The notes under the pieces: model-generated
Seen by the model: the letters and a program-made list of their open reading frames with translations, nothing else
The model's database searches: none
What the model was told of the DNA's origin: nothing
Assembly: GCF_014873945.1 (NCBI RefSeq)
Contig: NZ_JADBEC010000003.1
Span: 1-64,000 of the forward strand
Length of the DNA stretch: 64,000 nucleotides
Source of the DNA: Rhizobium viscosum
GTDB lineage: Bacteria > Pseudomonadota > Alphaproteobacteria > Rhizobiales > Rhizobiaceae
Direction: 5' to 3'
Shown: one piece after another, positions 1 through 8,308 of the stretch
How positions within the stretch are numbered: position 1 is the stretch's first letter
How the letters are laid out: each line of letters begins with the position of its first letter
Program-made: the position numbers and the translations under genes

Positions 1-8
1 GTATTGAG

Positions 9-884
9 ATGAGCAACACCAGAACCATTCTCGTATCGGGCGCAACCGGCCAGCAGGGCGGCGCCGTCGCCCGCGCGCTCGCTGCACGCGGCCACCGCGT
101 CAAGGGGCTGACGCGCAGACCGGACAGCGATGCCGGCCGGCGGCTCGCCGCCACGGGCGTCGAAGTCGTCGCCGGCGATCTTGATGACAAGGCTTCGGTC
201 GTGCAGGCAGCGAAGGGCGCCGATACGATGTACCTGATGGGCAACAGCTATGAGGCAGGCGTCGAAGCGGAGACGCGCCAAGGCATTGCGGCTGCCGATG
301 CGGCCAGGGAGACCGGTATCGGCCATCTCATCTATGGCTCCGTCGCTGATGCCGACAGGAAGACCGGCATTCCGCATTTCGACAGCAAATATCTGGTCGA
401 GCAGCATATTGCCGGGCTCGGCATTCCCTACACGATCAGCGCACCGGTTGCCTTCATGGAAAATACCGTCGCCCCCTGGTCGATCGGCGGCCTGAAACAG
501 GGCGTCTATGCTGCGGCCCTACCACCGGCCCGCAAGCTGCAGCAGATCGCCATCGACGATATCGGCCATTTCGTCGCCGCCCTTGCCGAGCGGCGCGAGC
601 AGGTCTTCGGTAAACGTTTCGATATTGCCGGCGACGAACTCTCCGGCGAGGAGCAGGCGAAGATTCTCACTGAGGCGATCGGCCGGCCGGTCCGTTTCCA
701 GGAACTGCCGATTGCGGCCATGCGCCAGCAGAGCGAGGATGCGGCGCTGATGTTCGAATGGTTCGACCGCACGGGCTATTCCGCCGATATTGCCGCCTTG
801 CGCCGGGATTTCCCTGAGGTCGGCTGGCACAGCTATGCGGACTGGGCGAAGGGCTTTGATTGGAGCGTGCTCGACAAGGCGTGA
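9..884 (+). CDS. NmrA-like NAD(P)-binding protein (atypical SDR)
   Basis: A 291-residue protein that begins with a Rossmann nucleotide-binding motif (VSGATGQQGGAV, residues 9-20), followed by the GDLDD segment where the second strand ends, as in NmrA/HSCARG-like atypical short-chain dehydrogenases. The classical Tyr-x3-Lys pair is not obvious; an SKYLVEQ segment near residue 126 occupies the equivalent place. Such proteins are cytoplasmic NAD(P)-dependent reductases or redox sensors, and the substrate cannot be read from sequence. The gene begins only 9 bases into the window, so its upstream context is unseen. It is followed by a palindromic repeat and then tspO. Confidence 0.85.
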   Translation: MSNTRTILVSGATGQQGGAVARALAARGHRVKGLTRRPDSDAGRRLAATGVEVVAGDLDDKASVVQAAKGADTMYLMGNSYEAGVEAETRQGIAAADAARETGIGHLIYGSVADADRKTGIPHFDSKYLVEQHIAGLGIPYTISAPVAFMENTVAPWSIGGLKQGVYAAALPPARKLQQIAIDDIGHFVAALAERREQVFGKRFDIAGDELSGEEQAKILTEAIGRPVRFQELPIAAMRQQSEDAALMFEWFDRTGYSADIAALRRDFPEVGWHSYADWAKGFDWSVLDKA

Positions 885-927
885 GGGGCGCAGGTTTATA
901 GGTGTGACAACCGCAGCTTCCATCATC

Positions 928-1000
928 CTCGGGCTTGTCCCGAGGATCTAATCCTCGTCCTATTCGTAAAGGCGTTGTAGATGCAAGGGACAAGCCCGAG
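928..1000. repeat. RIME/REP-like palindromic intergenic element
   Basis: Two arms of 14 bp (928-941 and 987-1000; core CTCGGGCTTGTCCC) are exact inverted copies. The left arm is part of a 9-bp hairpin of its own (925-933 paired with 939-947, loop CTTGT). Nested palindromes in an intergenic space are typical of the mosaic repeats scattered through rhizobial genomes. No coding role is suggested. Confidence 0.7.
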
Positions 1001-1154
1001 CATGGCGGAGGTGGGGCCGGGTCTGTGCTCACGTGGCAACGTTCTTCTCACCCCTGCGCTGTCGGGAGGCACCGGGGTGATTGCGAAACGGAGAGCGAAG
1101 AAGAGACCGCTCTTGACGGCTGCGCGGCGGACGCCAGTTCAATCGTCACTCAAA

Positions 1155-1631
1155 ATGGGGATTCTGGCGGGGGGTCGGTTGCACCGGTTTGATCATTATC
1201 TCGTTTTCATTCTGCTCACGCTCGGCGGCGGGCTTCTCATCGGTCTCATCAATCTGCCGGATGAATGGTACCAGTCGCTCTCCAAGCCCTGGTTCACGCC
1301 GCCGAACCGGCTGTTCGGCCCGGTCTGGACGATCCTCTACATCCTCATAGGCATTGCGGGTGCGCGGACATATGCGCGCAGCAGGCGCTCGCCCGTCATG
1401 ACCAGCTGGATCGCCCAGCTCGTCCTGAATTTTGCATGGTCCCCAGCCTTCTTCGGCCTTAGATCCCCGAGCCTGGGGTTGATGATCATCATTCCGCTGC
1501 TCTTGCTCATTCTGGCCTTTATCGGACTGTCGTGGAAGCGTGACCTGATATCGGCGGTCCTGTTCATGCCCTATGCCGTTTGGGTGGCTTATGCGACGGC
1601 GCTCAATGCTGCCATCGTTGCCTTGAACTGA
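1155..1631 (+). CDS. tspO: TspO/MBR family tryptophan-rich sensory protein
   Basis: From the ATG at 1155 this encodes 158 residues with about five hydrophobic helices, the family's usual length and topology. It carries the signature W-x-P-P-N-x-L-F-G-P-V-W-T-x-L-Y in loop 1/helix 2 (SKPWFTPPNRLFGPVWT) and the WSPAFFG segment in helix 3. TspO proteins are membrane proteins that bind porphyrins and sterol-like ligands, and in alphaproteobacteria they modulate tetrapyrrole and stress responses. The reading frame is open further upstream to 981, but that part is polar, arginine-rich and runs into the repeat, so the internal ATG is preferred. Ligand and role here are inferred from the family. Confidence 0.9.
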   Translation: MGILAGGRLHRFDHYLVFILLTLGGGLLIGLINLPDEWYQSLSKPWFTPPNRLFGPVWTILYILIGIAGARTYARSRRSPVMTSWIAQLVLNFAWSPAFFGLRSPSLGLMIIIPLLLLILAFIGLSWKRDLISAVLFMPYAVWVAYATALNAAIVALN

Positions 1632-1718
1632 CGGCTTTGCTTGCCGCGCGGCTCGCGCAGTTCTAATGTTGGGGCAGACATTGTCCCGTTTACTTGCCTC
1701 TTTTTGGGGGAGACTGCG

Positions 1719-2522
1719 ATGCCGTCGAGTTTCAATGTCGAAAGTGCAGATGGTTATGAGCAACTGATGGGGCGCTGGAGCAGAAGGCTCGCGCCCGGGC
1801 TCATCGATTTTGCGGGACTTGCAGATGGAGAAAGCGTTCTCGATGTCGGCTGCGGCACGGGAAGCCTCACCTTCGCGCTGGCGGAACATCCCGGTCTCAA
1901 GGCGATCACGGCCATCGATTTTTCGCCTGTCTTCGTCGAGGCCGCAAGCCGGCGCAACACGGACCCGCGCATTACCATCCGGCAGGCCGATGCCTGCGCG
2001 CTGCCCTTCGAGGATGGGAGCTTCGACCGCGCACTCTCGCTGCTCGTGCTGCATTTCGTGCCCGAGGCAGACAGGGCGGTGGCGGAGATGCGGCGTGTCG
2101 TGCGTCCGGGCGGTGTCGTTGCCGCCGCCGTCTGGGATCATTATGGCGGCATGTCCGGCATGCGCATGATGTGGGATACGGTGGCCATGATCGATGCCAA
2201 TGCGCGGGCGATGCGCCGTCGCTATTCTTTCCAGCCGATGATGCGGGCGGGGGAAATGAAGGCGAGCTTCGTCGGAAACGGCCTCGTCGATGTCGAGGAG
2301 ACGTCGCTGACCATTCGCATGGATTACGTCTCGTTTGCCGATTACTGGGACCCGATCGCTGCGGGCGAGGGCCCGCTCGGCAAGTATGTGGCAGGGCTGG
2401 ATGCGTATACGCGCACGAGGGTCGATATCGCGGTGAGGGATGCCTATGAGGCCGGGGAGCCGGACGGGCCGCGGTCGTTTGCCTCGGTCGCCTGGGCGTG
2501 CCGGGGCAGGGTTCCGGGGTGA
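1719..2522 (+). CDS. class I SAM-dependent methyltransferase
   Basis: Encodes 267 residues from the ATG at 1719, which has a strong GGGGGAG ribosome-binding site about 6 bases upstream; the frame extends to 1641 without such a site. Motif I is DVGCGTGSLTF (about residues 44-54), followed by the acidic residue of motif II (AIDFSP) and a motif III/post-II region RQADACALPF, so this is a UbiE/Methyltransf_11-type Rossmann methyltransferase. The transferred methyl group comes from S-adenosylmethionine; the acceptor is unknown. It stands alone between tspO and a convergent stress-protein gene. Confidence 0.85.
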   Translation: MPSSFNVESADGYEQLMGRWSRRLAPGLIDFAGLADGESVLDVGCGTGSLTFALAEHPGLKAITAIDFSPVFVEAASRRNTDPRITIRQADACALPFEDGSFDRALSLLVLHFVPEADRAVAEMRRVVRPGGVVAAAVWDHYGGMSGMRMMWDTVAMIDANARAMRRRYSFQPMMRAGEMKASFVGNGLVDVEETSLTIRMDYVSFADYWDPIAAGEGPLGKYVAGLDAYTRTRVDIAVRDAYEAGEPDGPRSFASVAWACRGRVPG

Positions 2523-2764
2523 GCTAGATTTGACGAGGGGGATATCGACAAGTGGCTGGACCTTCGCACATCTCTGGCGTCGCGCGGCATTTTGCCGCCT
2601 GGGAACAGCCGGAGTTGTTCACGGCAGAGCCGCGGACCGCTTTCAAGCCGCTGCGCGACCAGATCTGACACGCGCCAAGCCGAGGGCGGCGCCGCGATCA
2701 ACACATCTGATGATGCGAGCGCCATCGTGGGGGCGTCCTCAACCGCTGTCGTCAACGGATGGCT

Positions 2765-3574
2765 CTACTCCCGCCGAAAGCCCTGCGATTGGCTCTGTCC
2801 ACTGCTGCTCTGCGACTGCCCGTCACCGCGATCCGCCGTCATCTTCCGCGCGCTATCCTCAATCGTTTCGCTGCGCCCGGATGCCATCTTCGGCACCCCG
2901 GTTTCCTCGGCACCATCGGCGACGGTCCGCTCTTCGACCGTATAGGCGCGCACGCGGGGCGACCCGTTATCGACGTCGCGCCTGCCGATGCGCGGGTTTT
3001 CCCCGGCGACCGGACCGGCCTCGTCGGATACGGTCGACGATGCCATAGCACGTTCTGTTGCAGTCCGATCCGGTGCGAAGGCGTCTTCCGTGACGGTCAT
3101 GTCGCCTTCCGCCGCGCCGTTGCGTTCGTAGCTCGAGACGTCATAGGCCGCGGTCGAGCGCTGAGCTTCCCAGCCTTCGCGGCGCCAATGGTCGGCGCGT
3201 TCGTCCATGTCGATCGAGCCTTCGTCGTCAAGGATGTCATGCGCGGTTTCATAGCTTGCATCGTCGACCTGCACGGATACGAGGAAGCCGCCGCGGCGCA
3301 GGCCCTCCGCATAGACGGCACGGTCTTCATCGGGGAAGAGCCAGCCCTCCAGCTTCGTCCAGAAACCGGAGCGGTCGTCGCTTGCGACATTGGCGCGGTC
3401 ACCGTCGGCCTCGTAGCCTGGCATAAGGCGGATCGAACCCGCCGGGATGCCCGCATCCCTCAGACGTTCGACGCTGCGTTCGGCGTCGTCGCGGCTGTCG
3501 AAGAAGGCGGTAAGGGTGCTCGTCGCCGTGCCCGTCGCAATGCTCGGCGTGTTCTCATTATGGAGATTTGCCAT
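2765..3574 (-). CDS. general stress protein, YflT/YsnF-like
   Basis: Encodes 269 residues from the ATG at 3574, with GGGAG 8 bases upstream. Residues about 14-90 (STLTAFFDSRDDAERSVERL, then a G-x-x-A-G-S-I-R-L motif) resemble the heat-induced stress protein YflT/general stress protein 17M domain found N-terminal in rhizobial YsnF/AvaK-type proteins. The rest is very polar, ending in a Ser/Gln-rich tail, with a short VRAYTVEERTV stretch recalling DUF2382. No signal peptide. A perfect GGAAC-N16-CGTT promoter lies on the same strand 88 bases upstream (3662-3686), which fits control by the general stress sigma factor. Biochemical function of this family is unknown. Confidence 0.75.
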   Translation of the reverse strand: MANLHNENTPSIATGTATSTLTAFFDSRDDAERSVERLRDAGIPAGSIRLMPGYEADGDRANVASDDRSGFWTKLEGWLFPDEDRAVYAEGLRRGGFLVSVQVDDASYETAHDILDDEGSIDMDERADHWRREGWEAQRSTAAYDVSSYERNGAAEGDMTVTEDAFAPDRTATERAMASSTVSDEAGPVAGENPRIGRRDVDNGSPRVRAYTVEERTVADGAEETGVPKMASGRSETIEDSARKMTADRGDGQSQSSSGQSQSQGFRRE

Positions 3575-3661
3575 GTGATCACTCCCTGGCTTTTCGATCG
3601 TCATCGATGCGCTTGATGCCATGGCTGCTCCGGCAGCCGGCTTCGGCGCTCTGCAGATGAC

Positions 3662-3686
3662 AACGGGTGCGATTCCGGAAGGTTCC
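3662..3686 (-). promoter_or_regulatory. EcfG-type general stress promoter
   Basis: Read on the minus strand the sequence is GGAAC (3686-3682), 16 bases, then CGTT (3665-3662). This matches the established alphaproteobacterial EcfG/RpoE4 consensus GGAAC-N16/17-CGTT exactly. It lies 88 bases upstream of the YflT/YsnF-like gene starting at 3574. Confidence 0.75.
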
Positions 3687-3813
3687 AAGAGGCCGGACGA
3701 CGCGATCCCGCGTGTCGCCGCGCTCTTCTTCAATCCCTCAACGGAAATGGATTGTGGTGGAAATGGCGAGCCCGGCATCGCCGGAGACGGATATGCTCAA
3801 GCACATCGGGCGG

Positions 3814-4080
3814 TCAAACACTGGATTTCCGGCGGTCACGGTAGGAGCCGAGACTGACGACATTCGGCCCAAAGTCTCTGTCTTGGGGTGCTTCGTCTCT
3901 TCCTTGGGGGGCTTCGCCTGGCCGTTCGCCAGCCGGCCGAGCTTCCTTCACCGGCACCTGGATCTGCGCGCGCAGATCCCGGACGCTGCCATAGAGCCGC
4001 GCCACCAGCTTGCGGTAATAGTCGACGATTCGCTGATGCTCTTCGCGCGCGATGTATCGCTCCTGAAACCGCTGAACCAT
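3814..4080 (-). CDS. small conserved-type hypothetical protein
   Basis: An 88-residue, highly charged protein with no membrane segment. The first 45 residues (many Glu/Arg/Gln, Tyr pair DYYRKLVARLYGSV) are predicted mostly helical. A proline/aspartate-rich linker follows, with an imperfect repeat (GEAPQGRDEAPQDRD), and then a short basic C-terminus. I do not recognise the family. A near-consensus EcfG-type promoter lies about 32 bases upstream (4112-4137), and the neighbouring gene at 2765-3574 has a perfect one, so a general stress role is inferred from context only. Confidence 0.6.
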   Translation of the reverse strand: MVQRFQERYIAREEHQRIVDYYRKLVARLYGSVRDLRAQIQVPVKEARPAGERPGEAPQGRDEAPQDRDFGPNVVSLGSYRDRRKSSV

Positions 4081-4111
4081 GTCGTTCTCACCTTATCGAT
4101 TACAGCAGGGA

Positions 4112-4137
4112 AACTTCCCGCAAGGCGAGGCGGTTCC
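4112..4137 (-). promoter_or_regulatory. probable EcfG-type promoter (relaxed match)
   Basis: On the minus strand: GGAAC (4137-4133), 18 bases, GTTT (4114-4111). The base before GTT is A rather than the preferred C, so the match is to the relaxed form. It lies 32-57 bases upstream of the 88-residue gene whose start is at 4080. Confidence 0.5.
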
Positions 4138-4263
4138 AGTGAGATTCTCGTATGGTTAAGGTTTCGTTGCCGTCCGCTCTTTCCGTCCGCCGAAATCAGT
4201 GTCTTCAGGCAATCGGTTGCCGCCCCGCCAGCCCTTCAGGAATGGGCGACGACCCACCATTCC

Positions 4264-4896
4264 TCACCGCGGCCGCCTGATCGCCCGTACCTTGCCGCTG
4301 CCGCCGCCACCGGCGTAAAACAGGTCGGCGCCATCGGCCTCGAGCCCGGAAACGCCGGTTCCCTCGGGCATATCAAGCCGTTCCAGCACGTCGCCGGTCT
4401 TGGGGTCGATGCGCCTGATATCGCTCTTGTCGTCCTGCCAGGTGGCGTGCCAAAGCTCGCCGTCCACCCAGGTCACGCCGGTGACATGGCGCTTGGATTC
4501 GATGGTGCGCAGGATCTCGCCGGTCTCCGGGTCGATCTGGTGGATGCAGTTTTCGCGGTACTGGCCGACCCAGAGACTGCCTTCGCACCAGGCCATGCCG
4601 GAATCGGCGCCTTTGCCGGGGGCGGGGATGGTGGCGACCACGGTGCCGGTCTCGGGATCGATCTTGCGGATCTTGTCCTCGGCGATCTGGAAGATGTAAC
4701 GCCCGTCGAAAGCGGTGCCGGCATGGGCGGCGACATCGATGGTCGTGAATTCCGCCCCGGTTTCGGGGTCCAGCGCCCGCAGGTTCTCGCCGGCGGCAAA
4801 CCAGACCCGACGGCCATCATAGGTGACGCCGCCGATATTGCGCGTGCCCTCGAAGGGGCCGTATTCCCTGACGATTTCTGCCTGTGATGTTTTCAT
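4264..4896 (-). CDS. beta-propeller protein, glutamine cyclotransferase/YncE-like
   Basis: Encodes 210 residues from the ATG at 4896 (AGAGGATGGAGC upstream). It shows repeated blades with the pattern R-x-I-D-P-E-T-G (IRKIDPETGTV, IHQIDPETGEI, IRRIDPKTGDV, LRALDPETGAE), each preceded by an aromatic-rich strand (GSLWVGQY, GELWHATW). This is the pattern of glutaminyl-peptide cyclotransferase-like and YncE-like propellers. There is no signal peptide, so it is probably cytoplasmic. Catalytic residues cannot be assigned with confidence. It lies downstream of and codirectional with a winged-helix regulator (4985-6205) that may control it. Confidence 0.75.
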   Translation of the reverse strand: MKTSQAEIVREYGPFEGTRNIGGVTYDGRRVWFAAGENLRALDPETGAEFTTIDVAAHAGTAFDGRYIFQIAEDKIRKIDPETGTVVATIPAPGKGADSGMAWCEGSLWVGQYRENCIHQIDPETGEILRTIESKRHVTGVTWVDGELWHATWQDDKSDIRRIDPKTGDVLERLDMPEGTGVSGLEADGADLFYAGGGGSGKVRAIRRPR

Positions 4897-4938
4897 GGTG
4901 CTCCATCCTCTTTTTGACACCGGATCTTTGCTTTTCGC

Positions 4939-4982
4939 GCAATTCCGGACGCAAAACCGCTGCACACTTTTGCTGGAATTGC
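4939..4982. repeat. short palindromic repeat, copy 1 of 3
   Basis: Outer arms GCAATTCC (4939-4946) and GGAATTGC (4975-4982) enclose inner arms GCAAAA (4951-4956) and TTTTGC (4968-4973) around a conserved loop (CCGCTGCACAC). Copies 2 and 3 lie at 13204-13247 and 42784-42828. It sits in the 88-base gap between the propeller gene and its upstream regulator. Confidence 0.75.
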
Positions 4983-4984
4983 TT

Positions 4985-6205
4985 TTATTCGCTCGGCAGC
5001 GGACCGGGGAGTAACAATGTTGTCGGGAAGCCGACGACCGGCGGCATCATCCAGCGGCGTGCTCTCCCGTTGCCGAAAAACTGCACCTTGCCGGCCGCTT
5101 CAAGCGCGTCAAGCGCTCGCTGCACCGTACGCGAGCTCAAGCTCAACGCAATTGCGAGCGCCGTGCTGGACCAAGATTCGCCGTCGGCGAGAAGCGCCAG
5201 CAGGAAGGCGTGCTCCTCCTCGACCGGCGGGGCGAGCACCACGACTTTACGCCCGTCATGCGGCATGAGCGCAAAGCCGTGGCTTGTCGCCTTCACCTCG
5301 GCAAGATTGGCAAGGGCGCCACGCAGCCGGCCGATCTCGACGCGCAGCCGCGCCCGGTGGGATTCATCGGCATGGCGGGCGCGGAAGGCTCGGGCAAGCA
5401 GGATCGAACGGATGACATCGGAGGGCGCAGCCTCGGCGAGCGTGCGGGCGAGCGCAAACAGCACCGGGCGGCTTGCGAGCGGCACGATCTCGCTGCCCGC
5501 GCGCACCACGTTGCGGCAGGCATCGATGACGAGCGTATCGGAGGCAAGCAGCGCCTCGACCTCACCGAGCTGCAGCAGGCGTTCCCTGCCGTCATCGATC
5601 AGCCGGGCGGCAGGCGCTTCCAGAACCTTTGCCGCATCGCACACTTCGACCGCGAGCGCCGGTATATCGGCTTTCCGCGCCGCTTCGGTCGCCCTTGCCA
5701 ACGCAGCGCGCGCCGGCTCCGTCCGCACCCGGCGGATTGCGACGCCGGCGACGGCAAGTTCATGGCCGGCGCGGGCGGCAGGCGGCAGCGGCGAGGGGTC
5801 GAGATCGGCGAGCAGCTTTTCGGCTGCATCGAGATGGCCGATCAGCAGCAGGCGGCGGATCTGCAGGTTGCGGGCATGGGCGGCGTTGACGCGGTCGCCA
5901 CGCCTTTCGAGCGCTAGGCGCGCGCCTTCCAGCGCCTTTTCCGGCCAGGTAAGATCCCGAGAGACGAGGGCAATTTCGGCCTCCGCGACGATGCAGCGGG
6001 CGCGGGCCACGGCCTCGCGCGGGCCGAATGCCTGGGCAGCGCTCTTCAGCAGTGCCTTGGCGCGCGTGAGATCGCCGAGCTGGGCCATCGCGATGCCCCG
6101 CAGCGCCAGCGCCGGCGGGTCGTCGCGCAGCGCCACGCGCTTCATTGCGCCCACCGCATCTCCCACGGCCAGCGCCTGTGCGGCAGCTGTTATCAGCGAG
6201 TCCAT
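4985..6205 (-). CDS. helix-turn-helix regulator with helical-repeat N-terminus
   Basis: A 406-residue protein. Residues about 1-190 are alanine-rich helical hairpins in the style of TPR repeats (ALRGIAMAQLGDLTRAKALLKSAAQAFG and similar, shown here in parts). The C-terminal third carries a winged helix: a preceding acidic linker, then LSLSSRTVQRALDALEAAGK (about residues 360-380) followed by an aromatic/basic wing (VQFFGNGRARRW). The shape is that of a transcription factor sensing through its helical repeats. The propeller gene at 4264-4896 lies 88 bases downstream on the same strand and is the likeliest target or partner. Confidence 0.7.
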   Translation of the reverse strand: MDSLITAAAQALAVGDAVGAMKRVALRDDPPALALRGIAMAQLGDLTRAKALLKSAAQAFGPREAVARARCIVAEAEIALVSRDLTWPEKALEGARLALERRGDRVNAAHARNLQIRRLLLIGHLDAAEKLLADLDPSPLPPAARAGHELAVAGVAIRRVRTEPARAALARATEAARKADIPALAVEVCDAAKVLEAPAARLIDDGRERLLQLGEVEALLASDTLVIDACRNVVRAGSEIVPLASRPVLFALARTLAEAAPSDVIRSILLARAFRARHADESHRARLRVEIGRLRGALANLAEVKATSHGFALMPHDGRKVVVLAPPVEEEHAFLLALLADGESWSSTALAIALSLSSRTVQRALDALEAAGKVQFFGNGRARRWMMPPVVGFPTTLLLPGPLPSE

Positions 6206-6323
6206 CGGAATCCCGTCACACTTGTAACTCCCACCCCTCGGGCAACAAGACCTAGTTTATTCCCCATCGGCAGGCAACGGCCCGCCGTCTGATACGTTTC
6301 AACGCAATGAGAGGAGAAGACCC

Positions 6324-7109
6324 ATGATGATGCACAAAACCGGAACACGGGCGGAATGGCTGCAAGCGAGGCTGGCGCTGCTCGAAGAGGAAAAGGCGCT
6401 GACGCGCCGCAGCGACGAGATCGCGGCCAAGCGTCAGGATCTGCCCTGGGTGAAGATCGAGAAGGACTACCAGCTGGAGACGGAAGCCGGCATCGTGCCG
6501 CTTGCCGCGCTCTTCAAGGGTCGTTCGCAGCTTCTCGTCTACCATTTCATGTTCGGCCCCGACTATACGGCGGGCTGCCCTTCCTGCTCGTCGATCGCCG
6601 ATGGCTTCAACGGCGTCTTCGTGCATCTGGAAAACCACGATGTGGCTTTCAGCGCCGTCTCCCGCGCGCCGCTCGCCAAGCTTCTGGAGTTCAAGCGCCG
6701 CATGGGCTGGACCTTCGACTGGGCCTCATCATCAGGCAGCGATTTCAACCGTGATTTCAATGTCTGGTTCACACCGGAGGAACAGCAGAGCGGCGGCATC
6801 GAATACAATTACCGCCGCGAACCGCCGATTCCTGATGTACTGCAGAAGCAGAGCCCGAGCGGCGAACAAGGCCCGGCGGACCTGATCGCCTCGATGACCG
6901 GCACCGACATCAACACTTTCGCCCGCGAGCGGCCTGGCCTCAGCGCCTTTATCATGCGGGACGGCGATATCTACCACACCTATTCCTCCTATGCCCGCGG
7001 GCTGGATGGCGTGTGGGGCATGTATCAGTGGCTCGACCGCGCGCCGCTCGGCCGCAATGAAGAAGGCGTCTGGTGGCGCCACCACGACCGCTACGGGGCA
7101 GGGCAATGA
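6324..7109 (+). CDS. DUF899 thioredoxin-fold family protein
   Basis: A 261-residue protein of the DUF899 family, recognised by the N-terminal W-x-x-A-R-x-x-L-L-x-x-E-K segment, the LLVYHFMFGPD strand and the C-P-S-C motif (GCPSCSSIAD, about residues 91-100) in the thioredoxin-like position, and the C-terminal F-x-R-D-G-D-x-x-H-T-Y-S-S-Y-A-R-G block. A redox role is likely but the substrate is not established. It starts with ATG after GAGAGGAGAAG. Its stop overlaps the start of the next small membrane gene by 4 bases, so the two are translationally coupled. Confidence 0.85.
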   Translation: MMMHKTGTRAEWLQARLALLEEEKALTRRSDEIAAKRQDLPWVKIEKDYQLETEAGIVPLAALFKGRSQLLVYHFMFGPDYTAGCPSCSSIADGFNGVFVHLENHDVAFSAVSRAPLAKLLEFKRRMGWTFDWASSSGSDFNRDFNVWFTPEEQQSGGIEYNYRREPPIPDVLQKQSPSGEQGPADLIASMTGTDINTFARERPGLSAFIMRDGDIYHTYSSYARGLDGVWGMYQWLDRAPLGRNEEGVWWRHHDRYGAGQ

Positions 7110-7384
7110 GCACGCGTTCGAAGATGGGGGCCGGCAATAGCGCCGGCCCGCTTCTGCCCGGTATCGCGCGGTGGCTGTCGCTTGCGGCGGCACCCACCTT
7201 TGCCGTGATGGCGGTTCTCTCGGCGAGCGAGCCGGCGGCAGACATGATCTGCTCGATGGGCGGGATGCCGATGCATGGCGCATCGGTCTTCAGCGGCATG
7301 ATGGCGATGTATGGGCTGATGAGCCTGTTTCATGTCGGCCCGTGGCTCAGGTGGATGGGCGGAGAAGGTAGCTTTCGTCGTTAG
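7106..7384 (+). CDS. small membrane protein
   Basis: A 92-residue protein with two predicted membrane helices: one around residues 22-45 (IARWLSLAAAPTFAVMAVL) and one in the methionine-rich segment 55-80 (ICSMGGMPMHGASVFSGMMA onward). The start is set by the ATGA overlap with the DUF899 gene. Similar small proteins often accompany DUF899 genes, but no function is known. The Met/His-rich second half might bind metal; that is speculation from composition. Confidence 0.7.
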   Translation: MSTRSKMGAGNSAGPLLPGIARWLSLAAAPTFAVMAVLSASEPAADMICSMGGMPMHGASVFSGMMAMYGLMSLFHVGPWLRWMGGEGSFRR

Positions 7385-7500
7385 TAGGGCGGCGGAGGCT
7401 GGAATGTTTCTGAGATAAATTTGACCTGCCGTTGAACATTGCCTGCCTGCACGAAAAAGTCGTATGGAAATCTAATCGACAGCAGCATTTGGAGCGCGAG

Positions 7501-8130
7501 TTGCGGATATTTACGATCGCATGCGGAATGCTGGCAGCAATTCCGGCTTTCGGTCAGGATCAGAAACTGGACCCATCTTGCGCTGAGTTGAATGATGCCT
7601 TTGCCGCGACGCGATCGACCGCTATGTACAGCGAGAAGCTCTACGACATTGATGCGAATGGCGAGCGCAAACTCCAGTTCGAGCACCGGTTCAATCCGGA
7701 CACGGAGTATCACAAGCGGCTGGAAGCGGCGGGTTGGGAGCGTTATCCCCGCGTGAATTGGGCTCTCGCCGACGAAGGCGGCCCGAAATACACGTCCTGC
7801 GCATTCATCGCGGAAGAGCGCGAGGGCGGCGTGCCAGTCCGGCACTACAGCGGCACGTGGCGCCAGAAAGCCCTACAAGCCGATACGGACATCTGGTTCC
7901 GTGCCGATGACAAGCGGTTTGTCCGGGTCGAGAGGCGCTTCAGGGATGTGGAGCACGCAAAGTCGGCGTTTGGATTGACCAGCGGCACCGTTCTGGAAGT
8001 CTTCGATTATGATCCGCTCGCGAGTGCTGCGCCTGATGGACCTTTCGAGGACGAAAACTGGATTTCAAGAACTTGGAATGGGATCGCGAGCGGCCTTCCG
8101 GGCGGTAACGACGATCCAACGGAGAAGTAG
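7501..8130 (+). CDS. secreted hypothetical protein (TTG start)
   Basis: From the TTG at 7501 this encodes 209 residues beginning with a good Sec signal peptide (RIFTIACGMLAAIPAFGQ, cleavage after AFG). GGAG lies 7-10 bases upstream of the TTG. The frame is open back to an ATG at 7432, but that would put a charged 23-residue extension before the signal peptide. The mature part is about 190 residues, soluble, with two cysteines (DPSCAEL and TSCAFI) that could form a disulfide in the periplasm. No family recognised. Confidence 0.65.
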   Translation: MRIFTIACGMLAAIPAFGQDQKLDPSCAELNDAFAATRSTAMYSEKLYDIDANGERKLQFEHRFNPDTEYHKRLEAAGWERYPRVNWALADEGGPKYTSCAFIAEEREGGVPVRHYSGTWRQKALQADTDIWFRADDKRFVRVERRFRDVEHAKSAFGLTSGTVLEVFDYDPLASAAPDGPFEDENWISRTWNGIASGLPGGNDDPTEK

Positions 8131-8182
8131 ATCTGGCTTCTGGTTGCCTGTTTGCACAATCCCCCAATCGCGCCGATGTGAT

Positions 8183-8209
8183 GGAACCCGGTCAGCAATC
8201 CTGACGTTT
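8183..8209 (+). promoter_or_regulatory. EcfG-type general stress promoter
   Basis: GGAAC (8183-8187), 17 bases, CGTTT (8205-8209): a full match to GGAAC-N16/17-CGTT in the intergenic space 100 bases upstream of the MFS gene at 8309. The spacer is one base longer than in the promoters at 3662 and 25667, within the accepted range. Confidence 0.6.
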
Positions 8210-8308
8210 CCGCCACGCTGTCCCCCCACAGCAAGCCCACCCCGACACCCCTTCCGACGGCACCCGGATTGCCCCGCTTCGCCGCCGCTTTCGGACGGAG
8301 AAACACAT

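Noticed and set aside
2552..2668. Possible 38-residue GTG-started small protein after the methyltransferase gene
   Set aside because: A purine-rich site precedes the GTG, but no homology, no conserved-looking motif and no second line of support; other frames in this gap look equally plausible.
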